A DNA stretch of 64,000 nt from a virus: positions 1-64,000 of the IMG/VR virus record IMGVR_UViG_3300043446_001855, one strand, 5' to 3'. The notes beneath the pieces are model-generated. The model worked only from the letters and a program-made list of their open reading frames with translations, was not told the DNA's origin and made no database searches. Position 1 is the first letter of the stretch; every line of letters starts with the position of its first letter. Made by a program: the position numbers and the translations under genes. Shown here in pieces: positions 17,740 to 26,919 of the stretch.

Positions 17740-19118
17740 TACGAGTATTCTCCAACATCGTATTTGCCTTCAGGCCTGTTGGTCTGAGCCCAAGAGGATG
17801 ACGATGCACGATAAATGTAATATTTGTCCTCATCCGATCTGTAAAACAGATCGCCATCGGAAGGCGATACAGGGAAAGATGTCCCAGACGGATAGGTATA
17901 ATCGTATCTTGATGTCGAGGTACTGATTGGGGTGCCGAACGGAGTTCCCGATGATGAGTCGTTGGTCGTGCCGAGTGAGGAGACGCCTGCCGGTGACCCC
18001 TCAAGAGACACAGCGACTTCAAGATTGACAGAAAGCGATGTGGACCCTTTGATAACTCCAGCGAGAGCGGGCACATAAGTATAACTGTCAATTGAAGAGA
18101 TTGAATACCTTAGTGCAAACTTGTCGGCAATTGCGTTTGCGGCTGCATTAAGAACGACCGCTTCCACGGCTGTCCCGATGTCTGCGACACCGGTAACAAT
18201 TCCATCGTTCAGCGGATTACCGTACAGATCGATTGTGCCGCCGTCAAGAGTTGTGGCGATGTGGGCGTCGATAATACCTTCGCCTTCTGCTGACCCAGTC
18301 TCCGTGAAGCCCTTGGAAGAGATTCTTCCTAGAGCGTCTGGGTTCTCGCTATTCGTTTCACCAACGCCAACGACCGTACCACTCTCATCAAACATTGATC
18401 TGATTTCTGCCACTCCCGTAAGAAGGTAGTAATCAACTGTGTCTGTGTTGAGAATAAATTTCTCGCCCAGAGTCATTACGGGATCATCAAGAGCGGTTTC
18501 GTCCAACACAAACTCATCACCGTATCCGCTACCGCAATTCGTATGAGCGTTAATTTCCCCTGACAGGAAGAAGTCTGCGCCTTCTTTTGATGTTGATGGT
18601 GTGCCTGAGCCAATGATTGTTCCGGAATCTATTGCACTGTATCTATCTTTGCCACCACTGGCGGGCCAGTTCAAATCGCCAAGGCCAATGACAGTTCCTG
18701 ATACATCCTGTTCACCCTCGTAGATGTTCGCTTTCCCGACCACTCTCTGTGCGTCTTCATGGTCTTGTGATTCATCAGCGGAAACTTCCGCGATTCCAAT
18801 AACGGTGCTTAGAAGATCGCCTTGAACTGCGGATATTACACCGAGGCCCACGACTAGATCGGAGATATTGACAACGGAAGCAAGCGACGAAGAGACAATC
18901 CCAACACCTATAGCAGAGCCAGAATCGATAGCGGACAACAGATCTATATCTGTGATAACCACGAAAGAAGCGGCGCGGCCAGCATCAATCGAATGACGTA
19001 TGTCTGATGCAGACGGTACTGCCGCGCCAATAATTGTTTCCGAATCAAGCAGCAGATTCCTTGTATCCTCGGACTCAAGAACCCCTTTGCCTATGACATA
19101 TGTCTCTAGGACTCCCAT
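17739..19118 (-). CDS. Repetitive structural protein with D-S-G-T-(V/I)-IG repeats
   Basis: 459 residues with many degenerate repeats of the form (D/E)SGT(I/V)(I/V)G.G, for example DSGSAIGVGI, SGTVIGLGD, DSGTIIGSGTPS, ESGTVVGVGETN. They run from about residue 20 to 310, spaced roughly 25-40 residues apart. Such regular short strands suggest a stacked beta-solenoid. The C-terminus (FPVSPSDGDLFYRSDEDKYYIY) resembles the 'GDLFY' segments found near the ends of phage fibres. It sits in the neck/tail-completion block, so a neck collar or whisker protein is a reasonable guess. I do not recognise a named family. Confidence 0.6.
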   Translation of the reverse strand: MGVLETYVIGKGVLESEDTRNLLLDSETIIGAAVPSASDIRHSIDAGRAASFVVITDIDLLSAIDSGSAIGVGIVSSSLASVVNISDLVVGLGVISAVQGDLLSTVIGIAEVSADESQDHEDAQRVVGKANIYEGEQDVSGTVIGLGDLNWPASGGKDRYSAIDSGTIIGSGTPSTSKEGADFFLSGEINAHTNCGSGYGDEFVLDETALDDPVMTLGEKFILNTDTVDYYLLTGVAEIRSMFDESGTVVGVGETNSENPDALGRISSKGFTETGSAEGEGIIDAHIATTLDGGTIDLYGNPLNDGIVTGVADIGTAVEAVVLNAAANAIADKFALRYSISSIDSYTYVPALAGVIKGSTSLSVNLEVAVSLEGSPAGVSSLGTTNDSSSGTPFGTPISTSTSRYDYTYPSGTSFPVSPSDGDLFYRSDEDKYYIYRASSSSWAQTNRPEGKYDVGEYS

Positions 19119-20180
19119 TTACACCAACCCGTATGAGACTGGACCCGGTGAGACATTTTTGAGGACGCTGTTCGGTGGAACCAGCGCCATCTCAAACTGC
19201 TGAGAAACGATGTATTGATTTTGATTCCTTACCCTTTTCCCCCAGCCACGAATTGTATGCTGGTTTGCCTTCTTTGCTTGGTAATGATCTAGAACGTTTT
19301 TAATGCTGTAGCCGTCGACAGCAACCTCTACAGTGATTAGTATGTCGTTGTCCGCAAAATATGGCGTGAAGTATGTATGGGCCGTCGCATCCTCAATGCG
19401 AGTGAGCACACCTCTTTCATTAATCTTGAATAGATCTATCGGAACATCTGGCTGCACCATTAGGGTGAGGGTCGGTTGAGCGAAGCCACCATACTTCGGC
19501 GCAACAATCGAAGTCGAATCCATTGTCGGATTGCCATCCGAATCGATGTACATTGTTTCACTATTCTCTGTGGAAACAAATCCAACCGAATAACAGACTG
19601 GGCAGTCATTTCTAACCTGACTATAGGCGTCATCAAAACACGCTGGGCATTTCTTGGCGATACCGCTAGCGACATCATCAAGCGTATACATATGCCTGTG
19701 CACTACGGGCTGGCCGTAACGTCGCAACATATCGCCCACCTGACGCCTGTGTCTTTTAATCTCCTGAGGAGTGGACGGTGGCCCCACGTCTTTCATGTCC
19801 ACAATGTGGACGACACCCTCAGGGAGGACGCCAAGAAGCATGTTCTGACTGCTCTGTCCGGCAGCCCAAAGTAGTGGCTGACCGGTTACGATGAAGTCTT
19901 CTACCGCATAGACTTCTGCCGGGTCGCCGCCATCATCCCAGTAGATCGTGTACTGGCCTGTAGTCGGTGGGGCGTCACCGCTCCAAGCGTAGATGCCGCT
20001 GCCCTCAGGGTTCTCGTAGATGCCCTCAGAAGTGGGCTCTAGGAAATACCCGCCGGTCGGCGTATCGATGATAGATATGCGGAACGTGTGCCCGCCACCG
20101 GTATACACTGAATCGAGGGTTGCCTCGAACGTTGTGCCCGGAGACACATAAAGGATTCCGCTATTGTAATAGGAAGGCAT
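19119..20180 (-). CDS. Neck/head-closure candidate with zinc ribbon
   Basis: 353 residues. Residues 1-100 are beta-rich and resemble an Ig-like domain (GTTFEATLDSVYTGGGHTFR). Residues about 180-205 have a CPAC ... CPVC four-cysteine knuckle (KKCPACFDDAYSQVRNDCPVC), as in several phage neck or head-completion proteins. The C-terminus is strand-rich with basic residues (IRGWGKRVRNQNQYIVSQQF). Its place between head genes and tail-completion genes supports a head-tail joining role. The precise position in the connector cannot be told from sequence. Confidence 0.5.
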   Translation of the reverse strand: MPSYYNSGILYVSPGTTFEATLDSVYTGGGHTFRISIIDTPTGGYFLEPTSEGIYENPEGSGIYAWSGDAPPTTGQYTIYWDDGGDPAEVYAVEDFIVTGQPLLWAAGQSSQNMLLGVLPEGVVHIVDMKDVGPPSTPQEIKRHRRQVGDMLRRYGQPVVHRHMYTLDDVASGIAKKCPACFDDAYSQVRNDCPVCYSVGFVSTENSETMYIDSDGNPTMDSTSIVAPKYGGFAQPTLTLMVQPDVPIDLFKINERGVLTRIEDATAHTYFTPYFADNDILITVEVAVDGYSIKNVLDHYQAKKANQHTIRGWGKRVRNQNQYIVSQQFEMALVPPNSVLKNVSPGPVSYGLV

Positions 20181-20182
20181 GC

Positions 20183-21235
20183 CTACTTATTAGAGGCACG
20201 ATATAACGCTAAATTCGCTATTAGTCTTTCGTCTTCTGGTGCGAATTTGATAGCCTCTTCCCCGTAGGCAATCGCTCTGCTCTTGAGACCGAGGTGGTGG
20301 CAGGCTACCGCAGCAAGATCATACGGATCAGACCCCCATGCGAACTCCTCACAAAGATACTCAAGTGGTTTGTCTGTGATCGAAAGCGCCCGCTTTGCGG
20401 CGGCTAGTGTCGGCTCCCATTCTTCTCTCATATAATGATAGAGTGACAGTTCTACCCACCCCTCACGTCTCTCAGGACACTCTGCGCAGGCTTTTAAGAG
20501 CCATTGCTCGCGCTGGTCTTCTTCTATGATTGCGAGATAGCGCATCGATCTGGCGCGTTCTGGGGCCCATACAGCGCGTGGTAGGGCTAGGTGCCGCCTA
20601 AACTCAGCCGCTGCTCTTTCCCACTGGTTATAAAAGAAAAGTTCACGAGCAAAATAGAAGGCATTGCGGTCGTCGTCTGGATCCTCTTCCACTGATAACT
20701 CAAGCAATGGCAGGTAAGAAGATCGAGACTTGGTGTTGTCCGGGAAATGATGTATCTCTAAGCCACACCAGCCCTGCACCTCTGGCTTGGTCGAATGCAA
20801 AACCTCGTGCACAGGATGACGCCAGACGTAATCTTTGCGTGTGTGGATCTTGTCTCCGCCGTATTGAAGTCCGGGGGTACCGTCTTCTTTCCACGACCAT
20901 GTGTACTGGTAACGGACACGCATGACGCCCTGCTCATGCATCCTCTCTAGTTCTTCACGCCAGCCCGGAAGCAGAACCTCGTCAATGTCTAGGGCGATAC
21001 AGTAGTCAAAGTCCTCGGGGATTGCCTCAAGACTTTTGTTTCTTGCCACATCGAAACGCCAAGGATCAACTTTGATCTCAATGACTTCAGCACCACACTC
21101 TTTGGCAAGAGAGACAGTGTTGTCTGTAGAGCCCGTATCCGCAAGGAGAATAAGATCAGCATCTTTGGCCGAGGCGATCCACCGCTTTACGAACTGCTCT
21201 TCGTTTTTGGAAATACTATAGACTGCAACCCTCAT
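20183..21235 (-). CDS. Family 2 glycosyltransferase with TPR-like C-terminus
   Basis: 350 residues. The GT-A fold is clear: SISKNEEQFVKRWIASAKD, then ADTGSTDNTVSLAKECGAEV and the metal-binding DxD in IALDIDEVLLPGW near residue 92. Residues about 190-350 have helical repeats like tetratricopeptides (ARSMRYLAIIEEDQREQWLL, WVELSLYHYMREEWE). The domain pair is common in bacterial protein or cell-surface glycosyltransferases. It sits directly after the collagen-like fibre gene and has its own TGATATAAT element six bases before the ATG. The substrate could be that fibre or host surface sugar; both are inference. Confidence 0.9.
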   Translation of the reverse strand: MRVAVYSISKNEEQFVKRWIASAKDADLILLADTGSTDNTVSLAKECGAEVIEIKVDPWRFDVARNKSLEAIPEDFDYCIALDIDEVLLPGWREELERMHEQGVMRVRYQYTWSWKEDGTPGLQYGGDKIHTRKDYVWRHPVHEVLHSTKPEVQGWCGLEIHHFPDNTKSRSSYLPLLELSVEEDPDDDRNAFYFARELFFYNQWERAAAEFRRHLALPRAVWAPERARSMRYLAIIEEDQREQWLLKACAECPERREGWVELSLYHYMREEWEPTLAAAKRALSITDKPLEYLCEEFAWGSDPYDLAAVACHHLGLKSRAIAYGEEAIKFAPEDERLIANLALYRASNK

Positions 21236-21241
21236 GGCTGC

Positions 21242-21250
21242 ATTATATCA
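21242..21250 (-). promoter_or_regulatory. Extended -10 promoter element TGATATAAT before glycosyltransferase
   Basis: Minus strand TGATATAAT, a TGn extended -10 box. Only six bases separate it from the ATG of the glycosyltransferase, so transcription would begin at or next to the start codon, giving a leaderless message. The same nine bases recur at 25763, 41578 and 46890. Confidence 0.5.
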
Positions 21251-21252
21251 TA

Positions 21253-22506
21253 CTAACCGATTTTTGTTGCGGAAAAAGCCGACTGAAAATTCGCATTAGG
21301 ATGATACTGATATGTAGAGGCGTCTTGAGATCCCCAACAAGCAAGAAGAACTTTGACGTATTGTCCAGCAGTAAGATCGTATGTTCCAGAAATTTCTAGT
21401 GACGCATTACTGCCGGCAGCAGGACCGATATGAGAAATCATTGAAAAATATTTTACTAGTGATCCGCCGGAATTGTATGCCCCAAGAACAAGATAGACTT
21501 CCCCATCGTCTGGTATGTAGTAGGTGATCTGCGCAGAAAACTGATACTTCCCAGAGGTATTTATGGTCACCCTGTCAGTGTTAGACGATGTGCTGTGCAT
21601 ACTGTCTGTATCATAGGATTCTGCCGCCCAAGGTATTGGGGTATATCCGCCGCTCGCCGGGATTAGAGTGGCATCTGGATTGTATAATCTACACCCTATT
21701 AGAGTTGCACCAGCAGGTCCTGTAGGTCCTGTGGGACCGGTAACGTTAGATGCGGCTCCAGTAGGGCCTGTAGCGCCCTGAGCGCCTGTAGAACCGGTCG
21801 GTCCGGTAACTGTAGAGGCGGCTCCTGTAGGACCCGTAGGTCCTTGAATGCCTTGTGCTCCTGTCGGCCCCGTGACTGTTGAGGCGGCACCCTGTGAACC
21901 AGTTGCACCCGTGGGCCCCGTAGGTCCGAGAGGTCCCTGTGCTCCGGTCGGACCGGTGACTGTTGAAGCAGCGCCTGTAGCACCCGTGACGCCTTGAGCG
22001 CCCGTTGGGCCCGTTGATCCTGTCGGGCCAGTCGGCCCGGTCGAACCCGTAGGGCCTGTGACGCCTTGAGGACCTGTTGGACCAGAGTCTCCGATAGGAC
22101 CAGTGGGACCGGTAGGACCTTGAGTTCCTGTTGGACCTGTTACATTTGAGGCAGCGCCGGTCGGACCTAATGGACCCGTAGGGCCGGTGGGACCGGTGGG
22201 TCCGGTGGGTCCGGTCGGACCCGTATTGCCCATGTTGCCCACAGGGCCAGTTGCACCAGTTGGACCGGTGGGGCCTTGCAAACCAGAATACTCATGCCAA
22301 GTTGTTAGAGCCGCATCATAATGAAAAATCTTATTCGTATCCGTCTCATAAATGAGCATATTGTCGACTGGCACGGCGGGGTGCGTCAACGATGTGCATA
22401 CGAAAATGCGCGAATTAAGATCATCTAGATTGACTCTGATCTGTTCCATGTCCGAAGAGGACAGGGTTTCACCAAAGTCAAATGGGTCTACCGGCTCAAA
22501 CGACAT
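21253..22506 (-). CDS. Collagen-like fibre protein with C1q/TNF-like head
   Basis: 417 residues from [13 protein letters not shown], one base after the stop of the preceding gene. Residues about 76-268 are a Gly-X-Y triplet tract dominated by GPT, interrupted regularly by units of the form [11 protein letters not shown]. Residues 272-417 form a beta domain ([60 protein letters not shown]) typical of the C1q/TNF-like jelly roll found on collagen-like phage and Bacillus fibres. The trimeric fibre probably binds the host. The following gene encodes a glycosyltransferase. Confidence 0.9.
   Translation of the reverse strand: MSFEPVDPFDFGETLSSSDMEQIRVNLDDLNSRIFVCTSLTHPAVPVDNMLIYETDTNKIFHYDAALTTWHEYSGLQGPTGPTGATGPVGNMGNTGPTGPTGPTGPTGPTGPLGPTGAASNVTGPTGTQGPTGPTGPIGDSGPTGPQGVTGPTGSTGPTGPTGSTGPTGAQGVTGATGAASTVTGPTGAQGPLGPTGPTGATGSQGAASTVTGPTGAQGIQGPTGPTGAASTVTGPTGSTGAQGATGPTGAASNVTGPTGPTGPAGATLIGCRLYNPDATLIPASGGYTPIPWAAESYDTDSMHSTSSNTDRVTINTSGKYQFSAQITYYIPDDGEVYLVLGAYNSGGSLVKYFSMISHIGPAAGSNASLEISGTYDLTAGQYVKVLLACWGSQDASTYQYHPNANFQSAFSATKIG
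21703..22281 (-). repeat. Collagen-coding GPT triplet repeat region
   Basis: The DNA encodes about 190 residues of Gly-X-Y triplets. It is a degenerate 9-base repeat (GGNCCNGTNGGN-type) with many synonymous changes. Runs of nearly identical units, such as those at 22171-22230, could recombine or slip and change fibre length between isolates. Confidence 0.85.
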
Positions 22507-22507
22507 A

Positions 22508-23890
22508 CTAGACGGTGATTGCCTGCACAACCACCTTGGCGACAACTGGGCTGCCTATGGAGGCTGAGGTCGAAGTTAGGTAGAGATGAACCGTACCGGT
22601 TGAGATATCTACATCCAGTGTGGCATCAATCGTATTACCGGACTGAACCCTCGCATATTCTGTGGAGTAGCAGTTTGTGCCGTCATGGACAACAAGGATC
22701 TCTGTCGCCATATAGTCTGTGCTCTGCGTCAACTGAACGTGGATCTTTGCAGATCTGAAGTCCGCAGCCGCAAACGAACCGATTGACGTAGCCGATCCAG
22801 ATGTGACGCTTGTTGAGTTCGGAGCAAGAATGGACGCGTTTGTGAGCGCCAACTTGAGCGGAGTGAGGACATCAACGGCATTGATCTTGTAGGTCTTGCC
22901 AGAGGCAAGATCAAAGTTCTCGGACGAGACCCAAGAGTCGGTGTCGTTCTCCCAGAGGAGTGTCTTATCGCCTGTGCCCTTGAGGATGATACCGCCACCA
23001 TCAGCGCTTGTGTCTGATGGGCTTGCGGTAGCACCGAGTTCAATATTGATATCGTCAACGGTGACAATGGTTGAGTTAACGGTTGTCGTTGTGCCGTTAA
23101 CAACGAGGTCGCCTTGGACCGTAAGATCTTTATTGACAGTTACTGTGCCGCCGTCAGCATCGCCTAGGTAGATGTTTGTGGTTGAGCCAGTCGCACCGCC
23201 CGTACCGATGTTGACCGTCTTTGTCTCGCCGTTTGCGGTTACACCAGTTGCAATGTTGTAAGTTGATGAACCAGTTGAGGCGGAGCCGATGTTTAGTGTT
23301 TGAGCACTTGACGTTCCACCGATTGTAAGGCTTGTGGATGAAGCGAACGCGGCAAACGTTGCGCCACCATCAATGGACGTTGTGAATGTCGGAGATGTAC
23401 CGAAGACAAGAACGCCAGTTCCGGTCTCGTTGGAGATAACGGAGGCTAGTTCCGAAGAAGTGGTGCTGGCAAAATCGCTAAGTTTGTTTGATAGCGTAGC
23501 AACCGTGCCGCTTGACGGCAGGGTTAGGTTTGTATTTGCCCCGACGGTGAATGAGGTTGTGTAGGCCCCAGAGAATGTTACATTGCCACCAATAGTGATA
23601 GTGCTCGAACCATTGTTGACTCCCGTACCACCATAGGTCGGGCCGATGACGCTACCGTTCCATGTACCCGTCAGGGTCGAATCGGTGAACGCAATTGTTT
23701 TTGTTGCAGAGCCGTTGTAAAACTTCAGGACATTGGAGTTGTTCCAGAGATGACCCGTCTGTGGCGTACCGGGGTCGCCTCCTGCAGGGATCTTGATTGA
23801 GCCTGAGTTACCCGCAGCGACAGCAAGCGTAGTTAAACCGCCGACCTGTAGGCCATTCTTTACAACGAAATCTTTATTAACCGCCGCCAT
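22508..23890 (-). CDS. Tail fibre / virion repeat protein
   Basis: 460 residues. It begins with [10 protein letters not shown] and contains the segment [20 protein letters not shown] followed by [11 protein letters not shown]. This is a well-known structural repeat of cyanophage and other myovirus tail fibres. The middle is Thr/Ser/Gly-rich beta repeats ([40 protein letters not shown]). The C-terminal 110 residues (about 355-460) match in layout the C-terminus of the next upstream gene product, so the two share a domain. Probably a trimeric fibre shaft with a terminal binding domain. Confidence 0.85.
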   Translation of the reverse strand: MAAVNKDFVVKNGLQVGGLTTLAVAAGNSGSIKIPAGGDPGTPQTGHLWNNSNVLKFYNGSATKTIAFTDSTLTGTWNGSVIGPTYGGTGVNNGSSTITIGGNVTFSGAYTTSFTVGANTNLTLPSSGTVATLSNKLSDFASTTSSELASVISNETGTGVLVFGTSPTFTTSIDGGATFAAFASSTSLTIGGTSSAQTLNIGSASTGSSTYNIATGVTANGETKTVNIGTGGATGSTTNIYLGDADGGTVTVNKDLTVQGDLVVNGTTTTVNSTIVTVDDINIELGATASPSDTSADGGGIILKGTGDKTLLWENDTDSWVSSENFDLASGKTYKINAVDVLTPLKLALTNASILAPNSTSVTSGSATSIGSFAAADFRSAKIHVQLTQSTDYMATEILVVHDGTNCYSTEYARVQSGNTIDATLDVDISTGTVHLYLTSTSASIGSPVVAKVVVQAITV

Positions 23891-23897
23891 TTCTCTC

Positions 23898-24305
23898 CTA
23901 ATTGTCTATTCGTGCGATCTTGATATACACCGGATTTAATGATGTCGCAGATGGACTGTCGGCGTATACCCGTATATTGATCCCTTCGACTGCCGCCGTC
24001 AGGTTTACTTCTAGTGTTCCAATATTTAATGTTGCGTATTCCACCCAATCTATGTCTGTGCCATTATGTATTAGTTGGAACTCTGTGGCATACGAATCAG
24101 ACTCTTGGATGGCCTGAAGAAGATATTTCGCTACGGTATGTTCGGTTTTCTCGAACTCATTAACCACAGCGGGCACTGGTGAGTACAGAATACTGGTCGC
24201 TCTAAACAGCCCGTCAGGACCAGTTGGTCCAGTAACGCTGTCGCCTTGAGGACCTTGAGGTCCGGTAGGTCCGGTAGGTCCGTATTTTCTTTGGACGGCA
24301 GTCAT
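23898..24305 (-). CDS. Short collagen-tailed fibre tip protein
   Basis: 135 residues. Residues 9-32 are a short collagen-like tract ([20 protein letters not shown]). Residues 40-135 resemble the C-terminal domain of the 460-residue fibre encoded next (compare EFQLIHNGTDIDWVEYATLN with [20 protein letters not shown]). The two therefore probably carry the same receptor-binding or trimerisation domain on different stalks. Stop and start in this fibre block are only a few bases apart, suggesting one transcript. Confidence 0.75.
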   Translation of the reverse strand: MTAVQRKYGPTGPTGPQGPQGDSVTGPTGPDGLFRATSILYSPVPAVVNEFEKTEHTVAKYLLQAIQESDSYATEFQLIHNGTDIDWVEYATLNIGTLEVNLTAAVEGINIRVYADSPSATSLNPVYIKIARIDN

Positions 24306-24317
24306 TTAACCACCACC

Positions 24318-25163
24318 CTAGTTGTAGCCTCGGCCCATGTAGCGTGTGCGCATAGGCGCAGGAATGAGGCGACCAGCCTTCGTCGCAACAAGAAGTTTGC
24401 TCTTCCCAAGACCGAAGTACTGGCGCTTCCATAGGGCCAGTACGCGGCGATACTGAGCCTCCTCAACTTCAAGCATCTTTCCCCATGTCTCTTGATATCT
24501 TCTGCGATCAAGGAAAGCGACAGGGGAATTGTTTGTGTCCGGCTGTTCGGCATACGATCTCATGAGGTGACGGATCGTGACGACCAGAAGCGACTGGGAC
24601 AGGAGCGCTCCACCACCATTATCAAGTGGGAAAGAGTCTTCTGTAAAGCCCGTAATTGGCTGCTGGAAGTTGATATCGAGCAGAGCGTCCGGCAGAAGAA
24701 CCTTGATCTTTGATTTGTCAAACCTAGCGAGAGTCATGTCTCTAAGCCAAGGTCCGCCTATTTCTGAATCAAAACAGTCTTCTAGTTTACGCCACGTTAG
24801 ATCAACCCAAGGATCGACAGGGCTCGCGCCAGTTGTCTCAAACGGATCGACCGCATCAAAGTCAACGATGATCGTTCTCTTCTCGCCATTGTTCAGAACA
24901 AATTGAGCGGTGGCAAGATACTCGCCCGGCTCATCAACGATAAGAGAATCGACAAGGTACTGCGCATGGCCGTCGGCAATGATGGTGCCGGAGTCATTGG
25001 AAATTGTGGGTGTCTCCTCCGACGGCTTCTTAACCGTGAACAGCGCAGCATTTATTGCGGTTAACGGGATAAGAGTTTCATCGTCCGCCTCGTAGATATA
25101 AGCGTTGAGGAGGGCGGTGTCATTGATGAAGACACGCTTTTGTCGCTCGTAGCCAAAGGACAT
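24318..25163 (-). CDS. Head-tail connector candidate
   Basis: 281 residues. Residues 1-110 form a beta-sandwich (YIYEADDETLIPL, VDEPGEYLATAQFVLNNGE), reminiscent of Ig-like domains on head or neck proteins. Residues about 120-281 are helical and basic (FLDRRRYQETWGKMLEVEEA, ALWKRQYFGLGKS). This composition suits an adaptor that binds both portal and DNA. It follows a strong terminator behind the gene at 25218 and precedes fibre genes. No motif is diagnostic; position after the capsid gene supports a connector or head-completion role. Confidence 0.45.
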   Translation of the reverse strand: MSFGYERQKRVFINDTALLNAYIYEADDETLIPLTAINAALFTVKKPSEETPTISNDSGTIIADGHAQYLVDSLIVDEPGEYLATAQFVLNNGEKRTIIVDFDAVDPFETTGASPVDPWVDLTWRKLEDCFDSEIGGPWLRDMTLARFDKSKIKVLLPDALLDINFQQPITGFTEDSFPLDNGGGALLSQSLLVVTIRHLMRSYAEQPDTNNSPVAFLDRRRYQETWGKMLEVEEAQYRRVLALWKRQYFGLGKSKLLVATKAGRLIPAPMRTRYMGRGYN

Positions 25164-25181
25164 CTCACCTATTAATAGAAA

Positions 25182-25208
25182 GGGATCGCCTCAAAAAGAG
25201 GCGATCCC
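25182..25208 (-). terminator. Rho-independent terminator
   Basis: A perfect 11-bp stem (GGGATCGCCTC / GAGGCGATCCC) with a five-base loop, followed on the minus strand by TTTCTATT. It ends the transcript of the gene at 25218-25706. Confidence 0.85.
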
Positions 25209-25217
25209 CACTATTAA

Positions 25218-25706
25218 CTACTTGCTTTTCTCAACCCCACCGAATGCTGGGAGGTCGGGCGACACCGGAGGCGCATCGCCTTCGCCACGAGACTCAGGGA
25301 TCGGGTTCTCTACCGTGCCCCTCGTTCGAGACTTCATCGGGTTTGTGTCACCGGTTCTGATGACACCACCGTTCTTCGGATTAGCATCGACTAGACCGAC
25401 CGTTGTGGAGGTGTCCTCCATGCGCTCGATCTTGAAGTTCTTGTCGGAACTCATTGCGGTTTGCACAGTCGCTGTTTCATACTGGATCTTCTTGGCTTCG
25501 GCGCTACTGATGATTTCAAACGTAACACCGGCATTGCGATTGAAGTCCGGGTGATCTGTGAAGTCTGCCGGAACCTCAACTACATCACCTAGAGTGCCTC
25601 TACGAGAGAGTGTGATGTAATACGGATCGCGCTTAGAACCAAAGCGCAGGTTCACCGGCATAGGGTGAAGGTTACGAATAACCTTTTTCGTGCTCTTAGT
25701 CGCCAT
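25218..25706 (-). CDS. Head-associated protein, unknown
   Basis: 162 residues. The first 70 residues are basic and beta-rich (VIRNLHPMPVNLRFGSKRDP, LSRRGTLGDVVEVPADFTD); the remainder is polar and Pro-rich (ENPIPESRGEGDAPPVSPDL), probably disordered. It is flanked by its own promoter (25763) and terminator (25182), right after the major capsid gene, so it may be expressed as a single-gene unit at high level. That suggests a head decoration or fibrous minor head protein. Function not recognised. Confidence 0.6.
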   Translation of the reverse strand: MATKSTKKVIRNLHPMPVNLRFGSKRDPYYITLSRRGTLGDVVEVPADFTDHPDFNRNAGVTFEIISSAEAKKIQYETATVQTAMSSDKNFKIERMEDTSTTVGLVDANPKNGGVIRTGDTNPMKSRTRGTVENPIPESRGEGDAPPVSPDLPAFGGVEKSK

Positions 25707-25762
25707 GATGTTCTCCTAATGTGACTGCTCCAAGATCATTCTTGGATGCATGGCTATTTCTT

Positions 25763-25771
25763 ATTATATCA
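25763..25771 (-). promoter_or_regulatory. Extended -10 promoter element TGATATAAT
   Basis: Minus-strand TGATATAAT located 57 bases before the ATG of the 162-residue head protein and just after the capsid terminator. No good -35 is visible. Being isolated between a terminator and a gene, it is the best placed of the four copies of this element. Confidence 0.6.
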
Positions 25772-25781
25772 AAGTACTTAA

Positions 25782-25816
25782 CAAAAAGAAGAGGGCCGGG
25801 GCATAAGCCCCGACCC
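25782..25816 (-). terminator. Rho-independent terminator after major capsid gene
   Basis: Stem GGGTCGGGGC / GCCCCGGCCC with a four-base loop, followed by TCTTCTTTTTGTT on the minus strand. One G-U pair. It separates the capsid transcript from the next unit. Confidence 0.85.
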
Positions 25817-25842
25817 TGTTCTCATTTCCTTGACTCGTAAGA

Positions 25843-26898
25843 TTACGAGTAGAGGCCGCGCTCGGCGATGTTGGTGACAACACCCGAGGTGGCGTAAGAA
25901 CTCGACTTGAGGATACGCGCTAGACCACGAGCGTTGAGCACGAGCATGCCCACGAGTTCGTCCATGACGAAGCCCTTGTAGAACTGCTCGACCTGATGGT
26001 TCTCTTCCACGTCGAGAGAGTACATGACGGGGAAGACGCCGACGTAGTTCGGCTCGGCGGCGAGGAAGACCTCACCCTGCGGCACGATGACCGACTTCAT
26101 GAGTTGGAACTCACCGAACTGTGTGATGGTCTCGCCATTGACGACCTTGTCCTTGAAGGCCCAGCCCGTCATGTTGATGTCCCATGTGTAGAGGTCACGC
26201 ATATCCTGCGGATGCATGAGCATGCGCTTGGCCTCTAGTTGTTCGATCTCAACCATCGAGACGGCTGAGTAGAAGTCCACCGGCTCAAGCGGAGCACCGC
26301 TGCCGACGAGGACGGTCTTCTCGCTGTTGTGACCCGAAGGACCAGCGGAGATGCCTGTTTGTGTACCACCGACCGGATTGAGGCCAGCGTTGCCGTAATC
26401 GACAATCGCGGACTCTAGGAGAAGGATGAGACGATAGTCTTCCTGCTTCTGGATGGCCTGACGTGACTCGTCCTGAGCGTACTCAATGGCGTTCACGCGG
26501 AGGTAGTAGAGATCTTCCTTACGGACACGCGGGAATGCCGCGATGCGGAAGAGGTTCGGGAAGGCTTGCTTGCCTTCGAACACCTGCACCTTGACCTCAG
26601 CGTCTGTCTGGTTAAGGACATACGCCATACCGAGATCGTCAAGGATGTCGTAAGGCATGAGAGGACCGCGCTCCAGTGTATCCTCAACGAGAACGTTGCG
26701 GACGATACCTTCGTAGCGAAGGCGGATCTGGATCGGACCGATCATACCCTGACCGATGCGTTGCATCGCGTTGGTCTTATCGGCGAGGATTTGAGCGAGG
26801 CGCTCCTTCTTCTGTGACGATGTCAACTTGGGAAGGTTGGCCAACTTCTGCTCGTACTCTGCGCTTGAGACCGCTTTTCTGGCTGTTACTAGGCTCAT
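25843..26898 (-). CDS. Major capsid protein
   Basis: 351 residues located after the protease-scaffold gene and a small decoration-like gene, the normal order. It starts with a charged helical N-arm (SSAEYEQKLANLPKLTSSQK) and then GQGMIGPIQIRLRYEGIVRN. Helix and strand content (YDILDDLGMAYVLNQTDAEVKVQVFEGKQAF) suggest the HK97 fold. YLRVNAIEYAQDESRQAIQKQEDYRL would be the long spine helix. GC-rich, strongly biased codons match a highly expressed gene, and a strong terminator follows. Confidence 0.8.
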   Translation of the reverse strand: MSLVTARKAVSSAEYEQKLANLPKLTSSQKKERLAQILADKTNAMQRIGQGMIGPIQIRLRYEGIVRNVLVEDTLERGPLMPYDILDDLGMAYVLNQTDAEVKVQVFEGKQAFPNLFRIAAFPRVRKEDLYYLRVNAIEYAQDESRQAIQKQEDYRLILLLESAIVDYGNAGLNPVGGTQTGISAGPSGHNSEKTVLVGSGAPLEPVDFYSAVSMVEIEQLEAKRMLMHPQDMRDLYTWDINMTGWAFKDKVVNGETITQFGEFQLMKSVIVPQGEVFLAAEPNYVGVFPVMYSLDVEENHQVEQFYKGFVMDELVGMLVLNARGLARILKSSSYATSGVVTNIAERGLYS

Positions 26899-26919
26899 AG
26901 TTCTTATTTCCTTTTAATA

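Noticed and set aside
21703-22281. Short tandem repeats resembling a CRISPR array
   Set aside because: Unit length is 9 bases, in frame, and encodes Gly-X-Y triplets within a gene; there are no spacers.
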